64,000 nt of DNA from Pseudomonas sp. MWU15-20650 (GTDB lineage: Bacteria; Pseudomonadota; Gammaproteobacteria; Pseudomonadales; Pseudomonadaceae), in contig NZ_JALJFG010000016.1 of NCBI RefSeq assembly GCF_023242475.1, forward strand, positions 51,739 through 115,738, written 5' to 3'. Made by a program: the position numbers and the translations under genes. This document shows positions 28,128 to 37,086 of this stretch, piece by piece. The notes under the pieces were generated by a model. That model did no database searches, was not told the DNA's origin, and worked only from the letters and a program-made list of their open reading frames with translations. The stretch's first letter is position 1; each line of letters opens with the position of its first letter.

Positions 28128-31085
28128 ATGATCACCGATTCACCACGCTTCAAACCCTTCACCGCTGGCTCCTTGCTCCTGCTGTCCGTTGCGGCACAGG
28201 CGCAATACACCGAGACCGGCCAACCGGGTAACCCCGCCAGTTGGCGCTCTGCCGAATACCTGAGCGACTGGGGCCTGGACCGCATGAAAGCCAACCAAGC
28301 CTACGCCGCCGGGATCAGCGGCAGCGGGGTGAAAATTGGCGCACTGGACTCGGGGTTCGATCCCAACCACCCGGAAGCCTCCAAAGACCGTTTCCACGCC
28401 GTCACCGCCACCGGCACTTACGTCAATGGCAGCCCCTTCAGCACCACGGGTGCGCTCAACCCCAACAACGACTCCCACGGCACCCATGTCACCGGCACCA
28501 TGGGCGCGGCCCGCGACGGTGTGGGCATGCACGGCGTGGCGTACAACGCGCAAGTCTACGTGGGCAACACCAACGCCAATGACAGCTTCCTGTTCGGCCC
28601 GACCCCGGACCCCAAGTATTTCAAGGCGGTGTACAGCGCGCTGGTGGGTTCGGGGGTGCGCGCCATCAACAACAGTTGGGGCAGCCAGCCCAAGGACGTC
28701 AGCTACCAGACCCTCGGCGACCTGCACGCGGCCTACGCCCAGCATTACAACCAGGGCACCTGGCTCGACGCAGCGGCGGATGTGGCCAAGGCCGGTGTGA
28801 TCAACGTGTTCAGCGCCGGCAACAGCGGCTATGCCAACGCCAGCGTGCGCTCGGCCTTGCCGTATTTCCAGCCGGAGCTGGAAGGCCACTGGCTGGCGGT
28901 GTCGGGGTTGGATAAAGCCAATAACCAGAAATACAACCAGTGTGGGATCGCCAAGTATTGGTGCATTTCCACGCCGGGGGCGCTGATCAACAGCACCATT
29001 CCCGAGGGCGGCTATGGCGTGAAATCCGGCACTTCGATGTCGGCCCCCCACGCCACGGGCGCACTCGCACTGGTGATGGAGCGCTACCCGTACATGACCA
29101 ATGCGCAGGCGCTGCAGGTGCTGTTGACCACCGCCACGCAACTCGACGGCTCCATCACCCAGGCGCCCACTACCACTGTGGGTTGGGGCGTGCCGGACCT
29201 GGGCCGGGCGATGCATGGGCCTGGGCAATTGCTCGGCCCGATGGACGTGAACCTGGCGGCCGGGCAGGGGGATGTGTGGAGCAACGGCATCTCTGATCAG
29301 GCGTTGATCCAGCGCCAGGCCGAGGACCGCGCCGAGCATCTTGCCTGGCAGCAAACCTTGATCGACAAGGGCTGGCAAAACGGTGTGGGTGCCAATGCCA
29401 GCCAGCAGGACCAAACCGACTACGCCATCGGCCATGCGCGCGACCAAGCTGCAGCCAACCGTGTGTACGAGGGCAGCCTGATCAAATCGGGCGTCGGTCA
29501 TCTGGTACTCAGTGGCGACAATACCTATCGCGGTGCGACCACCGTCAACGGTGGCCTGCTGACGGTCAATGGTTCGCTGGCCTCGGCAGTGACCGTGAAC
29601 GACAGCGCCACCCTCGGGGGCTCCGGGCGTATCGCCGCGCTGTCGGTGAACAGCGGCGGCGCGGTGGCGCCAGGCAACTCCGTGGGCACCTTGCAGGTGG
29701 CGGGCGATGTCAACCTGGGCGTCGGTTCCACCTATGCCGTAGAGCTGACGCCCACCCGCAGTGATCGCATCGTCGCCGGGGGGCGGGCGCTATTGGGCGG
29801 CGGCAATGTGACCCTGGCCTTGGAGAACAGCCCGACGCTGCTCAGCCAGAGCCAGGTACAAAGCCTGATCGGCCGTCAATACAGCATTCTCCAGGCGGCG
29901 GGCGGCATCCAGGGGCAGTTTGGGCAAGTGTTGCCCGACTACCTGTTCCTCGGCGGTACGCTCGACTACGCCGCCAATAACGTGCAGCTCAACGTCGGGC
30001 GCAATAACGCCAGTTTCGCCAGCGTCGGCGCTACCCGTAACCAGCGCGCCGTGGCGGCCGCCGCCGAGCAATTGGGCGCCGGCAACCCGGTGTATGAAAG
30101 CGTGCTGCTGTCGGACTCGGTGGCCACTGCGCAACAGGGCTTGCAGCAACTGTCCGGGGAAATCTACCCGGCCGTGGGTGCGATGCTGATCAACGACAGC
30201 CTGCAATTGCGCGATGCGGTGGGCGAGCGCTTGCGGCATGTGCCGGTGGCCGGTGAAAGCAACCTCTGGCTCAAGGCCCTCGGTGCCTGGGGCAAGACCG
30301 ACAGTCGCAGCGAAACGGCAGGCGCCACCACCTCGATCGGCGGCTTGCTGGCCGGTGTCGATGGGGCGCTGGACGAACAGACCCGCATTGGTGTGGTCGC
30401 CGGCTACAGCGACAGTTCGCTGAACCTGGGCAGCGGCACGCACGCGTCGGCGTCCATCGACAGTTACCACTTCGGCGCCTATGCGGGGCGTGAACTGGGT
30501 GACTGGCGCGTCAGCGTCGGCGGCGCCTACAGCTGGCATCGTGGCGATGTGAAACGTGACCTGCAATACGGCGACGTCAGTGGCAAACAAAAAACCAAGC
30601 TGGAGGCGCGCACGGCCCAGCTGTTCACCGAAGCCGCGTACCGCATTCACCTGCAACCGCTGGCGCTTGAGCCGTTTGCCAACCTGGCCTACGTGCACCT
30701 GGACAGTGATTCATTCCACGAAAAAGGCGATGCAGCAGCCCTTGAGCGCGGCAGCGATCGTCGCGATGCGGTGCTCAGTACCCTCGGTGTGCGTGCGCTG
30801 AAAACCCTTCCACTCAATGACCACCAGCAACTGGCGCTTTCCGGTTCGTTGGGCTGGCAACACAGCCTGACAGCGGTCGAATCCGAGGAGCATTTGGCGT
30901 TTGTCGCAGGCGGGCCTTCATTTGCCGTGCGCAGTGCGCCGTTGTTGCGCGATGCCGCGTTGGTCGGTGTGCAGGCCAGCCTGGCACTGAGCCCGACCAC
31001 GCGGGTCAACCTCGATTACAACGGCCAATTGGGTGGCCGTGAGAAAACCCAGGGGGTGGGGCTGAGCCTCAACTGGCAGTTCTAA
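28128..31085 (+). CDS. prtA: S8 subtilase autotransporter PrtA
   Basis: 985 residues with a signal peptide ending at about AQAQ26. The subtilisin triad is visible: Asp74 in GALDSGFDPNHPE, His117 in DSHGTHVTGTMGA and Ser303 in SGTSMSAPHATG. A PATR-type passenger repeat follows (GHLVLSGDNTYRGATTVNGG). The C-terminal about 280 residues form an autotransporter beta-barrel ending in aromatic F (SLNWQF). It is type V secreted and independent of AprDEF, though co-transcribed. It is a paralogue of the next gene. Confidence 0.95.
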   Translation: MITDSPRFKPFTAGSLLLLSVAAQAQYTETGQPGNPASWRSAEYLSDWGLDRMKANQAYAAGISGSGVKIGALDSGFDPNHPEASKDRFHAVTATGTYVNGSPFSTTGALNPNNDSHGTHVTGTMGAARDGVGMHGVAYNAQVYVGNTNANDSFLFGPTPDPKYFKAVYSALVGSGVRAINNSWGSQPKDVSYQTLGDLHAAYAQHYNQGTWLDAAADVAKAGVINVFSAGNSGYANASVRSALPYFQPELEGHWLAVSGLDKANNQKYNQCGIAKYWCISTPGALINSTIPEGGYGVKSGTSMSAPHATGALALVMERYPYMTNAQALQVLLTTATQLDGSITQAPTTTVGWGVPDLGRAMHGPGQLLGPMDVNLAAGQGDVWSNGISDQALIQRQAEDRAEHLAWQQTLIDKGWQNGVGANASQQDQTDYAIGHARDQAAANRVYEGSLIKSGVGHLVLSGDNTYRGATTVNGGLLTVNGSLASAVTVNDSATLGGSGRIAALSVNSGGAVAPGNSVGTLQVAGDVNLGVGSTYAVELTPTRSDRIVAGGRALLGGGNVTLALENSPTLLSQSQVQSLIGRQYSILQAAGGIQGQFGQVLPDYLFLGGTLDYAANNVQLNVGRNNASFASVGATRNQRAVAAAAEQLGAGNPVYESVLLSDSVATAQQGLQQLSGEIYPAVGAMLINDSLQLRDAVGERLRHVPVAGESNLWLKALGAWGKTDSRSETAGATTSIGGLLAGVDGALDEQTRIGVVAGYSDSSLNLGSGTHASASIDSYHFGAYAGRELGDWRVSVGGAYSWHRGDVKRDLQYGDVSGKQKTKLEARTAQLFTEAAYRIHLQPLALEPFANLAYVHLDSDSFHEKGDAAALERGSDRRDAVLSTLGVRALKTLPLNDHQQLALSGSLGWQHSLTAVESEEHLAFVAGGPSFAVRSAPLLRDAALVGVQASLALSPTTRVNLDYNGQLGGREKTQGVGLSLNWQF

Positions 31086-31103
31086 GTACACCGCAGACTC
31101 AAA

Positions 31104-31194
31104 ATGTGGGAGGGGGCTTGCTCCCGATGGCGAATTTTCAGTCGCCAGATGTAGCGACGGGTACACCACCATCGGGAGCAAGCCCTCTCCCACA
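31104..31194. repeat. REPIN between prtA and prtB
   Basis: ATGTGGGAGGGGGCTTGCTC at the left and GAGCAAGCCCTCTCCCACA at the right are inverted arms around a different spacer (GCGAATTTTCAGTCGCCAGA). It lies inside the operon, 19 bases behind the prtA stop. The frame that runs through it into prtB is not a real N-terminus. Confidence 0.9.
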
Positions 31195-31264
31195 GTTGAT
31201 CGAGGGTGTTTGGCAGAAATCGGATTTCCAAAGAAGTGCAATAAGAAAACTAAGGAAGGTCACC

Positions 31265-34200
31265 GTGAAAAAACGCAAGTCAGGGTTAACTACCGCCACC
31301 CACACCGGCCCGGGCTACCCGCTCAAGGCGTTGAGCTGCGTGCCATACGGCGCGTTGCTGTGCTGCCTGGCAAGCCTGGGAACCGCCCAGGCCGCACCCT
31401 ATGTGGAAACCGGCAAGCTGGGCGACGCCGCCAGTTGGCGCAGCAATGAGTTCAAGGCCGACTGGGGCCTGGGCGCCGTGAATGCCGACACCGCGTATGC
31501 CGCCGGCTACACCGGCAAGGGCGTCAAGCTGGGGATCTTCGACCAGCCGGTGTACGCCCAGCATCCGGAATTCGACAGCCCTAACAAGGTGGTGACGATC
31601 GTCACCGAGGGCATTCGCCAATACACCGACCCGTATATCCCGGTGAAGGCCGGCGATGCGTTCCGTTACGACGGTACGCCGTCCAAGGACTCCAACGGCA
31701 AGCTGGGTAACCACGGCACCCACGTCGGCGGGATTGCCGCCGGTAACCGCGATGGCGGGCCGATGCATGGGGTGGCGTTCAATGCGCAGATCATCAGTGC
31801 CGAAAACGGCGACCCGGGCCCCGAAGACGGGATCATCCTCGGCAACGACGGCGCGGTGTACAAAGCGGGCTGGGATGGCCTGGTCGCCAGTGGCGCGCGC
31901 ATCATCAACAATAGCTGGGGCATCGGCATCGGTGACCTATACGCCAAGGGCGGCCGCGATCCGGCGTACCCGAACTTCACGGTCAATGAAGCGCAGGCGC
32001 AGTTCAATCACATTCGGCCGATCCTCGGTACCCTGGCCGGCGGCGCTTACCAAGGCGCCATCGACGCGGCCCGCAGCGGTGTGCTGACCATCTTCGCGGC
32101 AGGTAACGACTACAACCGCAACAACCCGGACGCGATGTCGGGGCTGGCGTACTTTGTGCCGGAAATTGCGCCGAACTGGCTGTCGGTTGCGGCCTTGCAG
32201 CAAAACCCGGATACCACCAGCACCGTCCCCTACGTGATCAGTACATTCTCGTCACGCTGCGGCTATGCGGCGAGCTTTTGCGTGTCGGCGCCCGGCACCA
32301 AGATCTACAGCTCGATCATCAACGGCACCAGCCTGGAAAACCTCACCACCGACTGGGCCAACAAAAATGGCACCTCCATGGCTGCGCCCCATGTGGCCGG
32401 CAGTGCGGCGGTGCTGATGGAGCGCTTCCCGTACATGAGCGGTGAACAGATCTCCACCGTGCTGAAAACCACCGCCACAGACCTTGGCGCACCGGGCATC
32501 GATTCGCTGTATGGCTGGGGCATGATCAACCTGGGCAAGGCGGTCAATGGGCCAGGCATGTTCATCACCGCCGAGGATATACCGGCTGAGTTTCGCATTG
32601 ACGGCGCCTATGGCAGCGGCCAGTTTGTCGCCGACCTGCCCGGGGTTGGCGCGCTGGTGGACGCCGGCAAACCCACTCAACGGCTGTGCAACGATGTGCA
32701 TTGCGGCCGAGAGGTATGGAGCAACGATATTTCGGGGCATGGCGGCCTGACCAAGCAGGGCATCGGTACCCTGGTACTGACCGGCACCAATACCTACAGC
32801 GGCCCGACCCTGGTCAACCAAGGCTTGTTGGCCATCAACGGTTCGCTCACCTCTGATGTGACCGTCAGCCAGGGCGGTATCGTCGGTGGCTCGGGGCAGA
32901 TCGGTTCGCTGATGGCGAGCAGCGGCGGCACGGTGGCGCCGGGTAACTCCATCGGTACGCTGAACGTGGCCGGCAATGTCACCTTTGGCCCGGGCTCGAC
33001 CTACGCGGTGGAACTGTCACCGACCAGCAGCGACCGGATCGTCGCCGGCGGTACCGCCACACTCAGCGGCGGCACCGTGACACTGGCCTTGGAAAACAGC
33101 CCGACGTTGTTGAGCGTGACCCAGGCCGAAAGCCTGGTGGGGCGCCAATACAACATCCTGCAAGCCGCAGGCGGTGTCACCGGCAGCTTCGGTTCGGTCT
33201 TGCCTGACTACCTGTTTATCGGTGGCACGCTGAACTACGCGGCTACGGGGGTGCAGTTGGCGGTGGCGCGCACCAACAGCTTCGCCAGTGTCGCGGTCAC
33301 GCCCAACCAACGGGCGGTGGCTGCGGCCGCCGAGCAACTGGGCGCGGGCAATGGTGTGTATGAAAGCCTGCTGCTGGCGCCGACTGCGGCCTCGGCCCAA
33401 GGTGCGTTCCAACAGCTGAGCGGGGAAATCTACCCAGCGCTGGAGAGCGCATTGGTCAACGACAGCCGCTACGTCCGCGAAGCCGTGGGCGAGCGCCTGC
33501 GCAGTGGCGAGATGGGCGCCAGCAGCCAGACCCTCGACAGCCGTGGCAACGTGTGGGTCAAGGCACTGGGCGCGTGGGGCAAGACCGACAACCGCAGCGA
33601 CACGGCCGGCTACACCACCTCCATCGGCGGCCTGCTCGCCGGTGTGGATGGGGCGCTGGACGACGCCACGCGCATCGGCCTGGTGGCCGGCTACAGCGAC
33701 ACCTCGTTGAACATGGGCAATGACACCCATAGCCGTGCTTCGGTCGACAGCTACCACTTCGGCGCCTACGCCGGGCATGAAATCGGCGCGTTGCGCTTGA
33801 GCGGCGGTGCGACCTACAGCTGGCACCGTGCCGATGTGACGCGCGACCTGCAATACGGCGCTGTCAGCGGTAAGCAAAAAGCCAAGGTCGATGCTACCAG
33901 CACACAGGTGTTCACCGAGGCGGCGTATCGCGTCAACCTGCAACCCTTGGCCCTGGAGCCGTTCGCCAACCTGGCCTACGTGCACCTGGACACCGACGGC
34001 TTCACCGAGAAGGGCGACGCCGCGGCGTTGAAAAGCCATGACGACAGTCGCGACCTGGTGCTCAGTACCTTGGGTATGCGCGCCCTCAAGACCTTCAACG
34101 TGAATGACCACCAGCAATTGGAAGTGTCCGGCACCTTGGGCTGGCAGCACAACCTGAGCAGCACCGACTCCAAGCAGCACCTGGCGTTTGCCTCCGGTGG

Positions 34201-34372
34201 CCCATCGTTTACGGTGGAAAGTGCGCCGATGGTGCGTGATGCCGCGTTGGTCGGGGCGCGTGTCAGCCTGGCGCTGAGCAAGGATGCGCGAGTGAATTTC
34301 GACTACAACGGCCTGCTGGCCAGCAAGGAGAACGTGCACGGCGTCGGCCTGAGTCTCGACTGGGCCTTCTAA
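31265..34372 (+). CDS. prtB: S8 subtilase autotransporter PrtB
   Basis: 1035 residues from a GTG at 31265, just after AAGGAAGG; the frame is open back to 31106 only because it reads through a REPIN. There is a long signal peptide with a basic N-terminus (VKKRKSGLTTATHTGPGYPL) and core LSCVPYGALLCCLASLGTAQ. Triad blocks are GIFDQPVYAQHPEF (Asp), GNHGTHVGGIAAGNR (His) and NGTSMAAPHVAGSAA (Ser). A PATR repeat (GTLVLTGTNTYSGPTLVNQG) and a C-terminal barrel ending SLDWAF follow. The barrel is very like that of PrtA. Confidence 0.95.
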   Translation: MKKRKSGLTTATHTGPGYPLKALSCVPYGALLCCLASLGTAQAAPYVETGKLGDAASWRSNEFKADWGLGAVNADTAYAAGYTGKGVKLGIFDQPVYAQHPEFDSPNKVVTIVTEGIRQYTDPYIPVKAGDAFRYDGTPSKDSNGKLGNHGTHVGGIAAGNRDGGPMHGVAFNAQIISAENGDPGPEDGIILGNDGAVYKAGWDGLVASGARIINNSWGIGIGDLYAKGGRDPAYPNFTVNEAQAQFNHIRPILGTLAGGAYQGAIDAARSGVLTIFAAGNDYNRNNPDAMSGLAYFVPEIAPNWLSVAALQQNPDTTSTVPYVISTFSSRCGYAASFCVSAPGTKIYSSIINGTSLENLTTDWANKNGTSMAAPHVAGSAAVLMERFPYMSGEQISTVLKTTATDLGAPGIDSLYGWGMINLGKAVNGPGMFITAEDIPAEFRIDGAYGSGQFVADLPGVGALVDAGKPTQRLCNDVHCGREVWSNDISGHGGLTKQGIGTLVLTGTNTYSGPTLVNQGLLAINGSLTSDVTVSQGGIVGGSGQIGSLMASSGGTVAPGNSIGTLNVAGNVTFGPGSTYAVELSPTSSDRIVAGGTATLSGGTVTLALENSPTLLSVTQAESLVGRQYNILQAAGGVTGSFGSVLPDYLFIGGTLNYAATGVQLAVARTNSFASVAVTPNQRAVAAAAEQLGAGNGVYESLLLAPTAASAQGAFQQLSGEIYPALESALVNDSRYVREAVGERLRSGEMGASSQTLDSRGNVWVKALGAWGKTDNRSDTAGYTTSIGGLLAGVDGALDDATRIGLVAGYSDTSLNMGNDTHSRASVDSYHFGAYAGHEIGALRLSGGATYSWHRADVTRDLQYGAVSGKQKAKVDATSTQVFTEAAYRVNLQPLALEPFANLAYVHLDTDGFTEKGDAAALKSHDDSRDLVLSTLGMRALKTFNVNDHQQLEVSGTLGWQHNLSSTDSKQHLAFASGGPSFTVESAPMVRDAALVGARVSLALSKDARVNFDYNGLLASKENVHGVGLSLDWAF

Positions 34373-34390
34373 AGGAAAAGGTGCGGTGGG

Positions 34391-34485
34391 TTGGGGCGAG
34401 GGCGCTTGCTCGCGCTGGAGTGCGAAGCGCTCCCGTTTTTTAAGGGCGGCTTCGCCCCCCAACGCAAGCAAGCTTGCTCGCCACA
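34391..34485. repeat. REP pair of the GGCGAGGG family between prtB and lipA
   Basis: GGGGCGAGGGCGCTTGCTCG at the left and CAAGCAAGCTTGCTCGCC at the right, with inner palindromic arms (AAGCGCTCCC / GGGCGGCTTCGCCC). It belongs to the second REP type seen also at 49047 and 49992. Confidence 0.8.
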
Positions 34486-34564
34486 AGCCGCTCGCGCCTT
34501 GTAGGTAATGGATAACACGCGTTTTAGCTATCTCGACAACTCCAACAACAGAGAGGCATTACCA

Positions 34565-35995
34565 ATGGGTATTTTTGACTATAAAAACCTCGGTACCGAG
34601 GGCTCCAAAACGTTGTTCGCCGATGCCATGGCGATCACGTTGTATGCCTACCACAACCTGGACAACGGTTTTGCCGTGGGTTACCAGCACAACGGCCTGG
34701 GCCTCGGGTTGCCGGCCACGCTGGTGGGGGCCTTACTGGGCAGTACCGATTCCCAAGGGGTGATTCCCGGTATTCCATGGAACCCCGACTCGGAAAAAGC
34801 CGCCCTCGACGCGGTGCACAAAGCCGGTTGGACGCCCATCAGCGCCAGTACCCTGGGCTACACGGGCAAGGTGGATGCACGCGGCACGTTCTTTGGTGAA
34901 AAGGCCGGCTACACCTCGGCGCAGGTCGAGGTGCTGGGCAAATACGATGATGCCGGCAAGTTAGTCGAAATCGGCATCGGTTTTCGCGGGACCTCGGGGC
35001 CTCGGGAAAGCGTGATCAGTGACACCTTCGGCGATGTGATCAGTGACTTGCTCGCCGCCTTCGGTCCCAAGGACTACGCAAAGAATTACGCCGGCGAAGC
35101 CTTTGGCAACCTGCTCGAGAACGTCGCCGACTATGCCGGCGCCCATGGCCTGAGCGGCAAGGATGTACTGGTCAGCGGCCACAGCCTGGGCGGGCTGGCG
35201 GTCAACAGCATGGCCGACCTGAGCCCCAATAAGTGGTCGGGGTTCTACCAGGATTCCAACTACGTGGCCTACGCCTCGCCCACCCAAAGCGCTGGCGACA
35301 AGGTGCTGAACGTCGGCTATGAAAACGACCCGGTGTTCCGCGCGCTGGATGGCTCGTCGTTCAACCTGTCGTCCCTGGGCGTGCACGACAAACCCCATGA
35401 ATCGACCACCGACAATATCGTCAGCTTCAACGACCATTACGCATCAACGCTGTGGAATGTACTGCCGTTTTCCATCGTCAACCTGTCGACCTGGGTCTCG
35501 CATTTGCCGACAGGGTATGGCGACGGCATGACGCGCGTCCTCGAGTCCGGTTTCTACGACCAGATGACCCGCGACTCCACGGTGATCGTCGCCAACCTGT
35601 CCGACCCGGCGCGAGCCAACACCTGGGTGCAAGACCTCAACCGCAATGCCGAGGCCCACAAGGGCAACACTTTCATCATCGGCAGCGACGGCAACGACCT
35701 GATCCAGGGCGGCAAAGGTGCGGACTTTATCGAAGGCGGCAAGGGCAATGACACGATTCGCGACAACAGCGGGCATAACACCTTTCTGTTCAGCGGCCAC
35801 TTTGGCAACGATCGCGTGATTGGCTACCAAGCCACCGACAAGCTGGTGTTCCAGGACGTGGCGGGGAGCACCGACCTGCGTGACCATGCCAAGGTGGTCG
35901 GCGCCGATACGGTGCTCACGTTCGGCGCCGACTCGGTGACGCTGGTGGGCGTCGGGCAGGCTGGCCTGTGGGCCGACGGCGTGACCATCGGCTGA
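34565..35995 (+). CDS. lipA: Extracellular thermostable lipase LipA/TliA (family I.3)
   Basis: 476 residues from the ATG at 34565 (AGAGAGG upstream), the exact size of TliA; the in-frame start at 34508 is unsupported. The catalytic serine is Ser207 in SGHSLGG. RTX repeats lie at about 372-405 (GSDGNDLIQ, GGKGADFIE, GGKGNDTIR), then HFGNDRVIGY and a C-terminal secretion signal. It hydrolyses triglycerides and is exported by AprDEF. Its stop directly abuts that of a convergent small gene, so there is no room for a terminator between them. Confidence 0.97.
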   Translation: MGIFDYKNLGTEGSKTLFADAMAITLYAYHNLDNGFAVGYQHNGLGLGLPATLVGALLGSTDSQGVIPGIPWNPDSEKAALDAVHKAGWTPISASTLGYTGKVDARGTFFGEKAGYTSAQVEVLGKYDDAGKLVEIGIGFRGTSGPRESVISDTFGDVISDLLAAFGPKDYAKNYAGEAFGNLLENVADYAGAHGLSGKDVLVSGHSLGGLAVNSMADLSPNKWSGFYQDSNYVAYASPTQSAGDKVLNVGYENDPVFRALDGSSFNLSSLGVHDKPHESTTDNIVSFNDHYASTLWNVLPFSIVNLSTWVSHLPTGYGDGMTRVLESGFYDQMTRDSTVIVANLSDPARANTWVQDLNRNAEAHKGNTFIIGSDGNDLIQGGKGADFIEGGKGNDTIRDNSGHNTFLFSGHFGNDRVIGYQATDKLVFQDVAGSTDLRDHAKVVGADTVLTFGADSVTLVGVGQAGLWADGVTIG

Positions 35996-36274
35996 TCAAC
36001 GCCAATGCTGCTCCCGCCAGCCGCCACCCCAGTGTGGCCGGTGGGGGTAGCCATAGCCGTAGCCGTAGCGGTGATAGTGATGGGGGTAGTCGTAAGGCCG
36101 TGGGCCGTAACCCCAATGCCCGTAATAGATCGGTGGCGCAGGGGCTTGCACCACGATCACCCGGGGCGGCTGGCGAATGATGAGGGTATCGGCAAACGCC
36201 GGAGCGCTGGCCAGGGCCGCCAAGGCCAGGGGGATGAGCAAAACAGCGCGTAGCGTTCGGGACATGAGGGCCAT
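35996..36274 (-). CDS. Small secreted His/Tyr/Gly-rich protein
   Basis: 92 residues with a signal peptide (MSRTLRAVLLIPLALAALAS, cut near AFA-D). GGAGG lies ten bases before the ATG at 36274; a second ATG at 36265 is possible. The mature part has a short conserved strand (LIIRQPPRVIVVQAPAPP) and then a low-complexity tail of Tyr, His, Pro and Gly (PYDYPHHYHRYGYGYGY). Such proteins are common in Pseudomonas, with no known function. It is divergent from the similar small lipoprotein at 36456. Confidence 0.75.
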   Translation of the reverse strand: MALMSRTLRAVLLIPLALAALASAPAFADTLIIRQPPRVIVVQAPAPPIYYGHWGYGPRPYDYPHHYHRYGYGYGYPHRPHWGGGWREQHWR

Positions 36275-36455
36275 GGCCGTCGTTCCTCCGTTCTACCGCC
36301 TTCGAAGATGAAGGTGGCTTATCGGTTAAACGCAGGGCCGGGGAAAATCCTTCGGTCAATAAATCTTTAACTTCAGCCGGCGACGGATAGCGCCGTTCAC
36401 ACACGTTCAACGGTTAACGGCGAGCTTTTTCGCCGGTTGCGTGGGAGAACCGAGC

Positions 36456-36623
36456 ATGTCCCGACTTCGATTGCTGCTAGGCGCCTTGGTCCTGCTGGGG
36501 TTAGGCGGGTGTGCGGTGTATCCGGCCTATCCGGGCCCATGCTGCTACCGCCCGTACTACCACTCGTACTATTACCATCCCTACGATCGCCCGTATTACC
36601 ACCACCCGTACTACCGGTATTGA
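36456..36623 (+). CDS. Small Tyr-rich lipoprotein
   Basis: 55 residues from the ATG at 36456, nine bases after GGGAG. A lipoprotein signal (LLLGALVLLGLGGC) gives Cys as residue 18. The mature part is a Tyr/His/Pro stretch (PYYHSYYYHPYDRPYYHHPY). It is followed at once by a strong terminator. Function unknown. Confidence 0.75.
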   Translation: MSRLRLLLGALVLLGLGGCAVYPAYPGPCCYRPYYHSYYYHPYDRPYYHHPYYRY

Positions 36624-36641
36624 GCGGGTGTGGCCATTAAC

Positions 36642-36672
36642 AAAAAGCCCCGGTTTGCGGGGCTTTTTGGTT
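36642..36672. terminator. Bidirectional rho-independent terminator
   Basis: AAAAAGCCCCG and CGGGGCTTTTT form an 11-bp stem around GTTTG, with U runs on both strands. It lies between the convergent Tyr-rich lipoprotein and YgdI-like genes and serves both. Confidence 0.95.
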
Positions 36673-36673
36673 T

Positions 36674-36898
36674 TCACTTCTCTTGGCGTACCGTCGCCAC
36701 ATCCGCGGCCTTGACGCGTACGTGCTTGCCGGCGATATCGGTGAACTCGTAGAAGCCGTCGGCTGTCTTGGTATTAGGGATGTCCTTGGTCAAATACTGC
36801 GTGCCATTTTGCAATGTCACCACGGTTTGCGTCGCGCAACCGGCCAATAGCAGAAAAGTGAGTGCAACCAGCGGAAGACCCAAATTCTTCATGTTCAT
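36674..36898 (-). CDS. YgdI/YgdR family lipoprotein
   Basis: 74 residues from the ATG at 36898 (AAAGGT seven bases upstream); a second ATG two codons in is equally spaced from AAGGG. It has lipobox LLLAGC followed by the DUF903 pattern (VVTLQNGTQYLTKDIPNTKT; DGFYEFTDIAGKHVRVKAAD). It is a small SH3-like envelope lipoprotein of unknown function. Confidence 0.9.
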   Translation of the reverse strand: MNMKNLGLPLVALTFLLLAGCATQTVVTLQNGTQYLTKDIPNTKTADGFYEFTDIAGKHVRVKAADVATVRQEK

Positions 36899-37086
36899 AA
36901 CCCTTACCTTTAACCCTGAAAAATCCCGCCGCCCAAGGCCGCAGGCCACAAATGTTACGCGATCAACTCCCTCATCTGATCGCTTTTTTGCAAAAAGTTG
37001 CAGGGGCCATTTATCTATTACCGATTGCAACAACCGGTTTACGGCGGCACTCTGTATGCATAACCAGTATTTGATCTGTGCACGCC

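Noticed and set aside
31106..31264. 53-residue N-terminal extension of PrtB
   Set aside because: It is a translation of the REPIN and gap; the signal peptide and AAGGAAGG site set the GTG at 31265 as the start.
33017..34486. 489-codon open frame antisense to prtB
   Set aside because: Shadow of the autotransporter barrel; no recognisable motif.
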